Assembly (NCBI RefSeq): GCF_048569485.1
Contig: NW_027442056.1
Coordinates: 1-64,000 of the forward strand
From: Anomaloglossus baeobatrachus
Lineage: Eukaryota > Chordata > Amphibia > Anura > Aromobatidae
Direction of reading: 5' to 3'
Length of the DNA stretch: 64,000 nt
A model generated the notes under the pieces. That model did no database searches, had not been told where the DNA came from, and saw only the letters and a program-made list of their open reading frames with translations. Positions within the stretch are counted from its first letter, which is position 1. Each line of letters opens with the position of its first letter. The position numbers and the translations under genes were made by a program. Positions 50,027 to 62,497 of the stretch are shown here, one piece after another.

Positions 50027-51146
50027 CTTCTTAACCCAGTTTCCAAAAGCAGAACTCGATTCACCTGATTCATATTAGCCCGATTAGCGAATTGAAATGA
50101 ATTTTTATCTAACACACTTTTTACTTGCTTTATTCATCCAAATAGCAAACTCATCACCACTCAACTTCACCAACTCTGCTATGTCCCGTGCAGTATCTTG
50201 TTGTCAGTCTAATCTAGATCATGTGTAATTGAATGGAATAGATCCCTTTTGGACAAAGTGGAGTCAGATGCTGCAGTGACCACAGGTGTGAGAGGATCTA
50301 CAATTGGCATCTGGTGTTATCTCTCTGCTTCCACTCCAAATAAAGTTACCTGTTGTTACCTGAACGTCAGATACTAAGAATGGGCGGCCTATGAAAGAAT
50401 TAGTACTTTCATTAAGTATACTAAACCGGCTAATTGGGAATAGACAAACTGTAAAAAGCCCTCTGAGAAAGCCCCTCTCTAACCTTTGTTAGTAAGCTTT
50501 TCTGTAGCCTGCCTGTTGATGTATTTTCGGTTTGAACAGTGCACAACATGAAGAGACGGAACACTGGCGGCTTGTCACAATGCCCCCCGATGACATCACA
50601 ATAGCGCTGCTGCCTAGAAAACAAGCTGCGCAGAAGAAGTTGTTCTTTGGGTGGGAGGGTGGGCTAGTGGAAGGAGGGGGCAATCTCTTTTTTTCCCGGG
50701 TGGTAGGGGGATGACAGGAGAAGGGAAGCGGGTGGTGAGAAAGGTACAGAGGGCAGGGTTTGGGGGCTGGGAAGGAAAGGGAAAAGATTAGGGTTTGGGG
50801 ATGATGAAAGGGCTTTCTACGGGTAAGGATGGCAAAGGGTGGCAGTGACGGAAAGTCAGGCAACCTGTCCTGTCCGTCTTTTTGTATCGTGAATTGGAAA
50901 GACTGCAAGGGGGAGGGGAGTTGCTTGCGCCCTAAAGGAGGAGTTATTCAGATTCATTGCAGTGGGCGGCGGCTGCAAAACGCACCATTCTTCTTGTTTT
51001 TGCTCTGCAAAGCAGCCTTTTCAAGGGTTGGCTTGGGTGACAAAATGTCTTGTGTAGGCGTGGGTTTGTCTCCCTCTCGCTCTCTCTCCCTAAGATGTGT
51101 CCGGCATAGGCCAGGGTGCCACTCGAGGCCCAAACCAATTCTGGTT

Positions 51147-51334
51147 ATCGCTTCTCGGCCTTTTGGCTAAGATCAAGTGTAGTATCTGTTCTTATCAGTT
51201 TAATATCTGATACGTCTCCTATCTGGGGACCATATATTAAATGGATTTTTAGAACAGGGAGATGGAAAAAGAGCTTGCTCTGTCCACTCCACGCATTGAC
51301 CTGGTATTGCAGTACCTCCAGGAACGGTGCACCC
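51147..51334 (+). ncRNA. RNU2: U2 snRNA with C71T variant
   Basis: It differs from the reference at nt 71 (51217, C to T). The change turns a C-G pair of stem IIb into a U-G wobble and is probably tolerated. PSE candidate 51083..51099; 3' box 51347..51361. There is a spacer change A to G at 50370. Confidence 0.95.
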
Positions 51335-52454
51335 CTTCTTAACCCAGTTTCCAAAAGCAGAACTCGATTCACCTGATTCATATTAGCCCGATTAGCGAAT
51401 TGAAATGAATTTTTATCTAACACACTTTTTACTTGCTTTATTCATCCAAATAGCAAACTCATCACCACTCAACTTCACCAACTCTGCTATGTCCCGTGCA
51501 GTATCTTGTTGTCAGTCTAATCTAGATCATGTGTAATTGAATGGAATAGATCCCTTTTGGACAAAGTGGAGTCAGATGCTGCAGTGACCACAGGTGTGAG
51601 AGGATCTACAATTGGCATCTGGTGTTATCTCTCTGCTTCCACTCCAAATAAAGTTACCTGTTGTTACCTGAACGTCAAATACTAAGAATGGGCGGCCTAT
51701 GAAAGAATTAGTACTTTCATTAAGTATACTAAACCGGCTAATTGGGAATAGACAAACTGTAAAAAGCCCTCTGAGAAAGCCCCTCTCTAACCTTTGTTAG
51801 TAAGCTTTTCTGTAGCCTGCCTGTTGATGTATTTTCGGTTTGAACAGTGCACAACATGAAGAGACGGAACACTGGCGGCTTGTCACAATGCCCCCCGATG
51901 ACATCACAATAGCGCTGCTGCCTAGAAAACAAGCTGCGCAGAAGAAGTTGTTCTTTGGGTGGGAGGGTGGGCTAGTGGAAGGAGGGGGCAATCTCTTTTT
52001 TTCCCGGGTGGTAGGGGGATGACAGGAGAAGGGAAGCGGGTGGTGAGAAAGGTACAGAGGGCAGGGTTTGGGGGCTGGGAAGGAAAGGGAAAAGATTAGG
52101 GTTTGGGGATGATGAAAGGGCTTTCTACGGGTAAGGATGGCAAAGGGTGGCAGTGACGGAAAGTCAGGCAACCTGTCCTGTCCGTCTTTTTGTATCGTGA
52201 ATTGGAAAGACTGCAAGGGGGAGGGGAGTTGCTTGCGCCCTAAAGGAGGAGTTATTCAGATTCATTGCAGTGGGCGGCGGCTGCAAAACGCACCATTCTT
52301 CTTGTTTTTGCTCTGCAAAGCAGCCTTTTCAAGGGTTGGCTTGGGTGACAAAATGTCTTGTGTAGGCGTGGGTTTGTCTCCCTCTCGCTCTCTCTCCCTA
52401 AGATGTGTCCGGCATAGGCCAGGGTGCCACTCGAGGCCCAAACCAATTCTGGTT

Positions 52455-52642
52455 ATCGCTTCTCGGCCTTTTGGCTAAGATCAAGTGTAGTATCTGTTCT
52501 TATCAGTTTAATATCTGATACGTCCCCTATCTGGGGACCATATATTAAATGGATTTTTAGAACAGGGAGATGGAAAAAGAGCTTGCTCTGTCCACTCCAC
52601 GCATTGACCTGGTATTGCAGTACCTCCAGGAACGGTGCACCC
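52455..52642 (+). ncRNA. RNU2: U2 snRNA, uninterrupted
   Basis: It matches the reference copy. PSE candidate 52391..52407; 3' box 52655..52669. Confidence 0.97.
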
Positions 52643-53762
52643 CTTCTTAACCCAGTTTCCAAAAGCAGAACTCGATTCACCTGATTCATATTAGCCCGAT
52701 TAGCGAATTGAAATGAATTTTTATCTAACACACTTTTTACTTGCTTTATTCATCCAAATAGCAAACTCATCACCACTCAACTTCACCAACTCTGCTATGT
52801 CCCGTGCAGTATCTTGTTGTCAGTCTAATCTAGATCATGTGTAATTGAATGGAATAGATCCCTTTTGGACAAAGTGGAGTCAGATGCTGCAGTGACCACA
52901 GGTGTGAGAGGATCTACAATTGGCATCTGGTGTTATCTCTCTGCTTCCACTCCAAATAAAGTTACCTGTTGTTACCTGAACGTCAAATACTAAGAATGGG
53001 CGGCCTATGAAAGAATTAGTACTTTCATTAAGTATACTAAACCGGCTAATTGGGAATAGACAAACTGTAAAAAGCCCTCTGAGAAAGCCCCTCTCTAACC
53101 TTTGTTAGTAAGCTTTTCTGTAGCCTGCCTGTTGATGTATTTTCGGTTTGAACAGTGCACAACATGAAGAGACGGAACACTGGCGGCTTGTCACAATGCC
53201 CCCCGATGACATCACAATAGCGCTGCTGCCTAGAAAACAAGCTGCGCAGAAGAAGTTGTTCTTTGGGTGGGAGGGTGGGCTAGTGGAAGGAGGGGGCAAT
53301 CTCTTTTTTTCCCGGGTGGTAGGGGGATGACAGGAGAAGGGAAGCGGGTGGTGAGAAAGGTACAGAGGGCAGGGTTTGGGGGCTGGGAAGGAAAGGGAAA
53401 AGATTAGGGTTTGGGGATGATGAAAGGGCTTTCTACGGGTAAGGATGGCAAAGGGTGGCAGTGACGGAAAGTCAGGCAACCTGTCCTGTCCGTCTTTTTG
53501 TATCGTGAATTGGAAAGACTGCAAGGGGGAGGGGAGTTGCTTGCGCCCTAAAGGAGGAGTTATTCAGATTCATTGCAGTGGGCGGCGGCTGCAAAACGCA
53601 CCATTCTTCTTGTTTTTGCTCTGCAAAGCAGCCTTTTCAAGGGTTGGCTTGGGTGACAAAATGTCTTGTGTAGGCGTGGGTTTGTCTCCCTCTCGCTCTC
53701 TCTCCCTAAGATGTGTCCGGCATAGGCCAGGGTGCCACTCGAGGCCCAAACCAATTCTGGTT

Positions 53763-53950
53763 ATCGCTTCTCGGCCTTTTGGCTAAGATCAAGTGTAGTA
53801 TCTGTTCTTATCAGTTTAATATCTGATACGTCCCCTATCTGGGGACCATATATTAAATGGATTTTTAGAACAGGGAGATGGAAAAAGAGCTTGCTCTGTC
53901 CACTCCACGCATTGACCTGGTATTGCAGTACCTCCAGGAACGGTGCACCC
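53763..53950 (+). ncRNA. RNU2: U2 snRNA, uninterrupted
   Basis: It matches the reference copy. PSE candidate 53699..53715; 3' box 53963..53977. Confidence 0.97.
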
Positions 53951-55070
53951 CTTCTTAACCCAGTTTCCAAAAGCAGAACTCGATTCACCTGATTCATATT
54001 AGCCCGATTAGCGAATTGAAATGAATTTTTATCTAACACACTTTTTACTTGCTTTATTCATCCAAATAGCAAACTCATCACCACTCAACTTCACCAACTC
54101 TGCTATGTCCCGTGCAGTATCTTGTTGTCAGTCTAATCTAGATCATGTGTAATTGAATGGAATAGATCCCTTTTGGACAAAGTGGAGTCAGATGCTGCAG
54201 TGACCACAGGTGTGAGAGGATCTACAATTGGCATCTGGTGTTATCTCTCTGCTTCCACTCCAAATAAAGTTACCTGTTGTTACCTGAACGTCAAATACTA
54301 AGAATGGGCGGCCTATGAAAGAATTAGTACTTTCATTAAGTATACTAAACCGGCTAATTGGGAATAGACAAACTGTAAAAAGCCCTCTGAGAAAGCCCCT
54401 CTCTAACCTTTGTTAGTAAGCTTTTCTGTAGCCTGCCTGTTGATGTATTTTCGGTTTGAACAGTGCACAACATGAAGAGACGGAACACTGGCGGCTTGTC
54501 ACAATGCCCCCCGATGACATCACAATAGCGCTGCTGCCTAGAAAACAAGCTGCGCAGAAGAAGTTGTTCTTTGGGTGGGAGGGTGGGCTAGTGGAAGGAG
54601 GGGGCAATCTCTTTTTTTCCCGGGTGGTAGGGGGATGACAGGAGAAGGGAAGCGGGTGGTGAGAAAGGTACAGAGGGCAGGGTTTGGGGGCTGGGAAGGA
54701 AAGGGAAAAGATTAGGGTTTGGGGATGATGAAAGGGCTTTCTACGGGTAAGGATGGCAAAGGGTGGCAGTGACGGAAAGTCAGGCAACCTGTCCTGTCCG
54801 TCTTTTTGTATCGTGAATTGGAAAGACTGCAAGGGGGAGGGGAGTTGCTTGCGCCCTAAAGGAGGAGTTATTCAGATTCATTGCAGTGGGCGGCGGCTGC
54901 AAAACGCACCATTCTTCTTGTTTTTGCTCTGCAAAGCAGCCTTTTCAAGGGTTGGCTTGGGTGACAAAATGTCTTGTGTAGGCGTGGGTTTGTCTCCCTC
55001 TCGCTCTCTCTCCCTAAGATGTGTCCGGCATAGGCCAGGGTGCCACTCGAGGCCCAAACCAATTCTGGTT

Positions 55071-55258
55071 ATCGCTTCTCGGCCTTTTGGCTAAGATCAA
55101 GTGTAGTATCTGTTCTTATCAGTTTAATATCTGATACGTCCCCTATCTGGGGACCATATATTAAATGGATTTTTAGAACAGGGAGATGGAAAAAGAGCTT
55201 GCTCTGTCCACTCCACGCATTGACCTGGTATTGCAGTACCTCCAGGAACGGTGCACCC
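55071..55258 (+). ncRNA. RNU2: U2 snRNA, uninterrupted
   Basis: It matches the reference copy. PSE candidate 55007..55023; 3' box 55271..55285. Confidence 0.97.
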
Positions 55259-56378
55259 CTTCTTAACCCAGTTTCCAAAAGCAGAACTCGATTCACCTGA
55301 TTCATATTAGCCCGATTAGCGAATTGAAATGAATTTTTATCTAACACACTTTTTACTTGCTTTATTCATCCAAATAGCAAACTCATCACCACTCAACTTC
55401 ACCAACTCTGCTATGTCCCGTGCAGTATCTTGTTGTCAGTCTAATCTAGATCATGTGTAATTGAATGGAATAGATCCCTTTTGGACAAAGTGGAGTCAGA
55501 TGCTGCAGTGACCACAGGTGTGAGAGGATCTACAATTGGCATCTGGTGTTATCTCTCTGCTTCCACTCCAAATAAAGTTACCTGTTGTTACCTGAACGTC
55601 AAATACTAAGAATGGGCGGCCTATGAAAGAATTAGTACTTTCATTAAGTATACTAAACCGGCTAATTGGGAATAGACAAACTGTAAAAAGCCCTCTGAGA
55701 AAGCCCCTCTCTAACCTTTGTTAGTAAGCTTTTCTGTAGCCTGCCTGTTGATGTATTTTCGGTTTGAACAGTGCACAACATGAAGAGACGGAACACTGGC
55801 GGCTTGTCACAATGCCCCCCGATGACATCACAATAGCGCTGCTGCCTAGAAAACAAGCTGCGCAGAAGAAGTTGTTCTTTGGGTGGGAGGGTGGGCTAGT
55901 GGAAGGAGGGGGCAATCTCTTTTTTTCCCGGGTGGTAGGGGGATGACAGGAGAAGGGAAGCGGGTGGTGAGAAAGGTACAGAGGGCAGGGTTTGGGGGCT
56001 GGGAAGGAAAGGGAAAAGATTAGGGTTTGGGGATGATGAAAGGGCTTTCTACGGGTAAGGATGGCAAAGGGTGGCAGTGACGGAAAGTCAGGCAACCTGT
56101 CCTGTCCGTCTTTTTGTATCGTGAATTGGAAAGACTGCAAGGGGGAGGGGAGTTGCTTGCGCCCTAAAGGAGGAGTTATTCAGATTCATTGCAGTGGGCG
56201 GCGGCTGCAAAACGCACCATTCTTCTTGTTTTTGCTCTGCAAAGCAGCCTTTTCAAGGGTTGGCTTGGGTGACAAAATGTCTTGTGTAGGCGTGGGTTTG
56301 TCTCCCTCTCGCTCTCTCTCCCTAAGATGTGTCCGGCATAGGCCAGGGTGCCACTCGAGGCCCAAACCAATTCTGGTT

Positions 56379-56566
56379 ATCGCTTCTCGGCCTTTTGGCT
56401 AAGATCAAGTGTAGTATCTGTTCTTATCAGTTTAATATCTGATACGTCCATTATCTGGGGACCATATATTAAATGGATTTTTAGAACAGGGAGATGGAAA
56501 AAGAGCTTGCTCTGTCCACTCCACGCATTGACCTGGTATTGCAGTACCTCCAGGAACGGTGCACCC
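56379..56566 (+). ncRNA. RNU2: U2 snRNA, most divergent copy
   Basis: It has two adjacent changes in stem IIb: nt 72 C to A (56450) and nt 73 C to T (56451), giving an A-G mismatch and a U-G wobble. Just downstream are C to T at 56570, C to T at 56597 and T to G at 56646, so five changes fall within 200 bp while most units have none. PSE candidate 56315..56331 and 3' box 56579..56593 are normal. Confidence 0.94.
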
Positions 56567-57686
56567 CTTTTTAACCCAGTTTCCAAAAGCAGAACTTGAT
56601 TCACCTGATTCATATTAGCCCGATTAGCGAATTGAAATGAATTTTGATCTAACACACTTTTTACTTGCTTTATTCATCCAAATAGCAAACTCATCACCAC
56701 TCAACTTCACCAACTCTGCTATGTCCCGTGCAGTATCTTGTTGTCAGTCTAATCTAGATCATGTGTAATTGAATGGAATAGATCCCTTTTGGACAAAGTG
56801 GAGTCAGATGCTGCAGTGACCACAGGTGTGAGAGGATCTACAATTGGCATCTGGTGTTATCTCTCTGCTTCCACTCCAAATAAAGTTACCTGTTGTTACC
56901 TGAACGTCAAATACTAAGAATGGGCGGCCTATGAAAGAATTAGTACTTTCATTAAGTATACTAAACCGGCTAATTGGGAATAGACAAACTGTAAAAAGCC
57001 CTCTGAGAAAGCCCCTCTCTAACCTTTGTTAGTAAGCTTTTCTGTAGCCTGCCTGTTGATGTATTTTCGGTTTGAACAGTGCACAACATGAAGAGACGGA
57101 ACACTGGCGGCTTGTCACAATGCCCCCCGATGACATCACAATAGCGCTGCTGCCTAGAAAACAAGCTGCGCAGAAGAAGTTGTTCTTTGGGTGGGAGGGT
57201 GGGCTAGTGGAAGGAGGGGGCAATCTCTTTTTTTCCCGGGTGGTAGGGGGATGACAGGAGAAGGGAAGCGGGTGGTGAGAAAGGTACAGAGGGCAGGGTT
57301 TGGGGGCTGGGAAGGAAAGGGAAAAGATTAGGGTTTGGGGATGATGAAAGGGCTTTCTACGGGTAAGGATGGCAAAGGGTGGCAGTGACGGAAAGTCAGG
57401 CAACCTGTCCTGTCCGTCTTTTTGTATCGTGAATTGGAAAGACTGCAAGGGGGAGGGGAGTTGCTTGCGCCCTAAAGGAGGAGTTATTCAGATTCATTGC
57501 AGTGGGCGGCGGCTGCAAAACGCACCATTCTTCTTGTTTTTGCTCTGCAAAGCAGCCTTTTCAAGGGTTGGCTTGGGTGACAAAATGTCTTGTGTAGGCG
57601 TGGGTTTGTCTCCCTCTCGCTCTCTCTCCCTAAGATGTGTCCGGCATAGGCCAGGGTGCCACTCGAGGCCCAAACCAATTCTGGTT

Positions 57687-57874
57687 ATCGCTTCTCGGCC
57701 TTTTGGCTAAGATCAAGTGTAGTATCTGTTCTTATCAGTTTAATATCTGATACGTCCCCTATCTGGGGACCATATATTAAATGGATTTTTAGAACAGGGA
57801 GATGGAAAAAGAGCTTGCGCTGTCCACTCCACGCATTGACCTGGTATTGCAGTACCTCCAGGAACGGTGCACCC
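57687..57874 (+). ncRNA. RNU2: U2 snRNA with U133G variant
   Basis: It differs at nt 133 (57819, T to G), which breaks the A126-U133 pair of the short stem III. PSE candidate 57623..57639; 3' box 57887..57901. Confidence 0.95.
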
Positions 57875-58994
57875 CTTCTTAACCCAGTTTCCAAAAGCAG
57901 AACTCGATTCACCTGATTCATATTAGCCCGATTAGCGAATTGAAATGAATTTTTATCTAACACACTTTTTACTTGCTTTATTCATCCAAATAGCAAACTC
58001 ATCACCACTCAACTTCACCAACTCTGCTATGTCCCGTGCAGTATCTTGTTGTCAGTCTAATCTAGATCATGTGTAATTGAATGGAATAGATCCCTTTTGG
58101 ACAAAGTGGAGTCAGATGCTGCAGTGACCACAGGTGTGAGAGGATCTACAATTGGCATCTGGTGTTATCTCTCTGCTTCCACTCCAAATAAAGTTACCTG
58201 TTGTTACCTGAACGTCAAATACTAAGAATGGGCGGCCTATGAAAGAATTAGTACTTTCATTAAGTATACTAAACCGGCTAATTGGGAATAGACAAACTGT
58301 AAAAAGCCCTCTGAGAAAGCCCCTCTCTAACCTTTGTTAGTAAGCTTTTCTGTAGCCTGCCTGTTGATGTATTTTCGGTTTGAACAGTGCACAACATGAA
58401 GAGACGGAACACTGGCGGCTTGTCACAATGCCCCCCGATGACATCACAATAGCGCTGCTGCCTAGAAAACAAGCTGCGCAGAAGAAGTTGTTCTTTGGGT
58501 GGGAGGGTGGGCTAGTGGAAGGAGGGGGCAATCTCTTTTTTTCCCGGGTGGTAGGGGGATGACAGGAGAAGGGAAGCGGGTGGTGAGAAAGGTACAGAGG
58601 GCAGGGTTTGGGGGCTGGGAAGGAAAGGGAAAAGATTAGGGTTTGGGGATGATGAAAGGGCTTTCTACGGGTAAGGATGGCAAAGGGTGGCAGTGACGGA
58701 AAGTCAGGCAACCTGTCCTGTCCGTCTTTTTGTATCGTGAATTGGAAAGACTGCAAGGGGGAGGGGAGTTGCTTGCGCCCTAAAGGAGGAGTTATTCAGA
58801 TTCATTGCAGTGGGCGGCGGCTGCAAAACGCACCATTCTTCTTGTTTTTGCTCTGCAAAGCAGCCTTTTCAAGGGTTGGCTTGGGTGACAAAATGTCTTG
58901 TGTAGGCGTGGGTTTGTCTTCCTCTCGCTCTCTCTCCCTAAGATGTGTCCGGCATAGGCCAGGGTGCCACTCGAGGCCCAAACCAATTCTGGTT

Positions 58995-59182
58995 ATCGCT
59001 TCTCGGCCTTTTGGCTAAGATCAAGTGTAGTATCTGTTCTTATCAGTTTAATATCTGATACGTCCCCTATCTGGGGACCATATATTAAATGGATTTTTAG
59101 AACAGGGAGATGGAAAAAGAGCTTGCTCTGTCCACTCCACGCATTGACCTGGTATTGCAGTACCTCCAGGAACGGTGCACCC
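58995..59182 (+). ncRNA. RNU2: U2 snRNA, uninterrupted
   Basis: It matches the reference copy. PSE candidate 58931..58947; 3' box 59195..59209. There is a C-to-T change at 58920 in the CT tract (-75). Confidence 0.97.
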
Positions 59183-60342
59183 CTTCTTAACCCAGTTTCC
59201 AAAAGCAGAACTCGATTCACCTGATTCATATTAGCCCGATTAGCGAATTGAAATGAATTTTTATCTAACACACTTTTTACTTGCTTTATTCATCCAAATA
59301 GCAAACTCATCACCACTCAACTTCACCAACTCTGCTATGTCCCGTGCAGTATCTTGTTGTCAGTCTAATCTAGATCATGTGTAATTGAATGGAATAGATC
59401 CCTTTTGGACAAAGTGGAGTCAGATGCTGCAGTGACCACAGGTGTGAGAGGATCTACAATTGGCATCTGGTGTTATCTCTCTGCTTCCACTCCAAATAAA
59501 GTTACCTGTTGTTACCTGAACGTCAAATACTAAGAATGGGCGGCCTATGAAAGAATTAGTACTTTCATTAAGTATACTAAACCGGCTAATTGGGAATAGA
59601 CAAACTGTAAAAAGCCCTCTGAGAAAGCCTCTCTCTAACCTTTGTTAGTAAGCTTTTCTGTAGCCTGCCTGTTGATGTATTTTCGGTTTGAACAGTGCAC
59701 AACATGAAGAGACGGAACACTGGCGGCTTGTCACAATGCCCCCCGATGACATCACAATAGCGCTGCTGCCTAGAAAACAAGCTGCGCAGAAGAAGTTGTT
59801 CTTTGGGTGGGAGGGTGGGCTAGTGGAAGGAGGGGGCAATCTCTTTTTTTCCCGGGTGGTAGGGGGATGACAGGAGAAGGGAAGCGGGTGGTGAGAAAGG
59901 TACAGAGGGCAGGGTTTGGGGGCTGGGAAGGAAAGGGAAAAGATTAGGGTTTGGGGATGATGAAAGGGCTTTCTACGGGTAAGGATGGCAAAGGGTGGCA
60001 GTGACGGAAAGTCAGGCAACCTGTCCTGTCCGTCTTTTTGTATCGTGAATTGGAAAGACTGCAAGGGGGAGGGGAGTTGCTTGCGCCCTAAAGGAGGAGT
60101 TATTCAGATTCATTGCAGTGGGCGGCGGCTGCAAAACGCACCATTCTTCTTGTTTTTGCTCTGCAAAGCAGCCTTTTCAAGGGTTGGCTTGGGTGACAAA
60201 ATGTCTTGTGTAGGCGTGGGTTTGTCTCCCTCTCGCTCTCTCTCCCTAAGATGTGTCCGGCATAGGCCAGGGTGCCACTCGAGGCCCAAACCAATTCTGG
60301 TTATCGCTTCTCGGCCTTTTGGCTAAGATCAAGTGTAGTATC

Positions 60343-61226
60343 GTTCGAAAAGGTGGTTTAAGGCTCCGGCCACCTTAGTACAATGATGCAATGCACACTG
60401 GAAGGTTGCGCTTGTTAGTACTTTGGGAGGATAGTATATCCATCTAGAGGAAACCATGGCCCTACCAGGATCGAGGCTATTAGACTGAGTAAGTGTGGGG
60501 GCTATGGTGCAATGTGCCCCAGGATTGACGACCCTGGAGTGAGTCTGAGCTTGCTGGCTTGGGACCCCGGCGAGCCTTAGGCTCTGTAGCACACCGTACC
60601 TTGCCTTTTCATACTTTCTGAGCATATTGCTCTATCCCGGCCTTCTGGCTAGGAAGGGAAATTTTTATAATCATGGTCGGAGGTCCGTTCAGCTTTGGGC
60701 TGAGAAACCAACACCCGGTTGGAGGTCTGGGTCAGCTTTGGCTGAGAAACCAACACCCGGTTGGAGGTCCGGGTCAGCTTCGGCTGAGAAACCAACACCC
60801 GGTTGGAGGTCCGGGTCAGCTTCGGCTGAGAAACCAACACCCGGTTGGAGGTCCGGGTCAGCTTCGGCTGAGAAACCAACACCCGGTTGGAGGTCCGGTT
60901 AGCCTTGGGCTGAGAAACCAACACCGGTTGACGGTCCGGGCAGTTTCGGCTGCGAAACCAACAACTAGTAGCTCTCTACTCCACTTGGGTAAGATGCCTG
61001 GGTGGACGCTGGGAGCAACGACAAGGCTCAACCAGGCTTCGGCTTGGGGGAGCACCGAAGATCCCTGACCCTTGCTGTGGCCTTCTGGCTCGGAGGGACG
61101 GGGTTGATTTTTGGGGACCCTCTCCTCACGGAGGGGTCCACACGAATCCTAGCCTTTGCACTGTTTTTGGTGTGACTTTGGTCATGCATTTTTTGCGGTG
61201 CTTTGGAAAGCTTCATTAAATCAAAA
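60343..61226 (+). mobile_element. Insert C4: longest type C element
   Basis: An 884-bp insert starts with GTTCGAAAAGGTGG, the same start as C1 after its filler, although the left junctions differ. It holds a perfect 7-bp terminal hairpin AAGGTGG/CCACCTT (60350..60376), the hairpin GCTTGC/GCGAGC (60549..60575), U2-like segments (60639..60654 and 61079..61094) and seven 42-bp repeats, and ends in a 5-A run counting U2 A38. No protein is encoded. It is the best candidate for a full-length type C element. Confidence 0.87.
60676..60965 (+). repeat. 42-bp minisatellite in C4, 7 units
   Basis: The 290-bp block is one unit longer than in C3 and two longer than in C1 and C2. The second unit has TTTG where the others have TTCG, a CG-to-TG change in the tetraloop. 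Confidence 0.92.
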
Positions 61227-62497
61227 ATCTGTTCTTATCAGTTTAATATCTGATACGTCCCCTATCTGGGGACCATATATTAAATGGATTTTTAGAACAG
61301 GGAGATGGAAAAAGAGCTTGCTCTGTCCACTCCACGCATTGACCTGGTATTGCAGTACCTCCAGGAACGGTGCACCCCTTCTTAACCCAGTTTCCAAAAG
61401 CAGAACTCGATTCACCTGATTCATATTAGCCCGATTAGCGAATTGAAATGAATTTTTATCTAACACACTTTTTACTTGCTTTATTCATCCAAATAGCAAA
61501 CTCATCACCACTCAACTTCACCAACTCTGCTATGTCCCGTGCAGTATCTTGTTGTCAGTCTAATCTAGATCATGTGTAATTGAATGGAATAGATCCCTTT
61601 TGGACAAAGTGGAGTCAGATGCTGCAGTGACCACAGGTGTGAGAGGATCTACAATTGGCATCTGGTGTTATCTCTCTGCTTCCACTCCAAATAAAGTTAC
61701 CTGTTGTTACCTGAACGTCAAATACTAAGAATGGGCGGCCTATGAAAGAATTAGTACTTTCATTAAGTATACTAAACCGGCTAATTGGGAATAGACAAAC
61801 TGTAAAAAGCCCTCTGAGAAAGCCCCTCTCTAACCTTTGTTAGTAAGCTTTTCTGTAGCCTGCCTGTTGATGTATTTTCGGTTTGAACAGTGCACAACAT
61901 GAAGAGACGGAACACTGGCGGCTTGTCACAATGCCCCCCGATGACATCACAATAGCGCTGCTGCCTAGAAAACAAGCTGCGCAGAAGAAGTTGTTCTTTG
62001 GGTGGGAGGGTGGGCTAGTGGAAGGAGGGGGCAATCTCTTTTTTTCCCGGGTGGTAGGGGGATGACAGGAGAAGGGAAGCGGGTGGTGAGAAAGGTACAG
62101 AGGGCAGGGTTTGGGGGCTGGGAAGGAAAGGGAAAAGATTAGGGTTTGGGGATGATGAAAGGGCTTTCTACGGGTAAGGATGGCAAAGGGTGGCAGTGAC
62201 GGAAAGTCAGGCAACCTGTCCTGTCCGTCTTTTTGTATCGTGAATTGGAAAGACTGCAAGGGGGAGGGGAGTTGCTTGCGCCCTAAAGGAGGAGTTATTC
62301 AGATTCATTGCAGTGGGCGGCGGCTGCAAAACGCACCATTCTTCTTGTTTTTGCTCTGCAAAGCAGCCTTTTCAAGGGTTGGCTTGGGTGACAAAATGTC
62401 TTGTGTAGGCGTGGGTTTGTCTCCCTCTCGCTCTCTCTCCCTAAGATGTGTCCGGCATAGGCCAGGGTGCCACTCGAGGCCCAAACCAATTCTGGTT

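Larger units (their letters stand above)
60303..61377 (+). pseudogene. RNU2: U2 gene split by insert C4
   Basis: U2 nt 1-40 (60303..60342) precede the insert and nt 38-188 (61227..61377) follow it, giving a possible 3-bp target duplication (ATC). PSE candidate 60239..60255; 3' box 61390..61404. The spacer upstream has C to T at 59630. Confidence 0.94.

Noticed and set aside
60627-60902. Repeat protein of WRSGSASAEKPTPG units in type C inserts
   Set aside because: The 42-bp repeat is a multiple of three, so frames stay open by default in several frames and on both strands. The sequence is better explained by RNA hairpins, and no other element protein is present.
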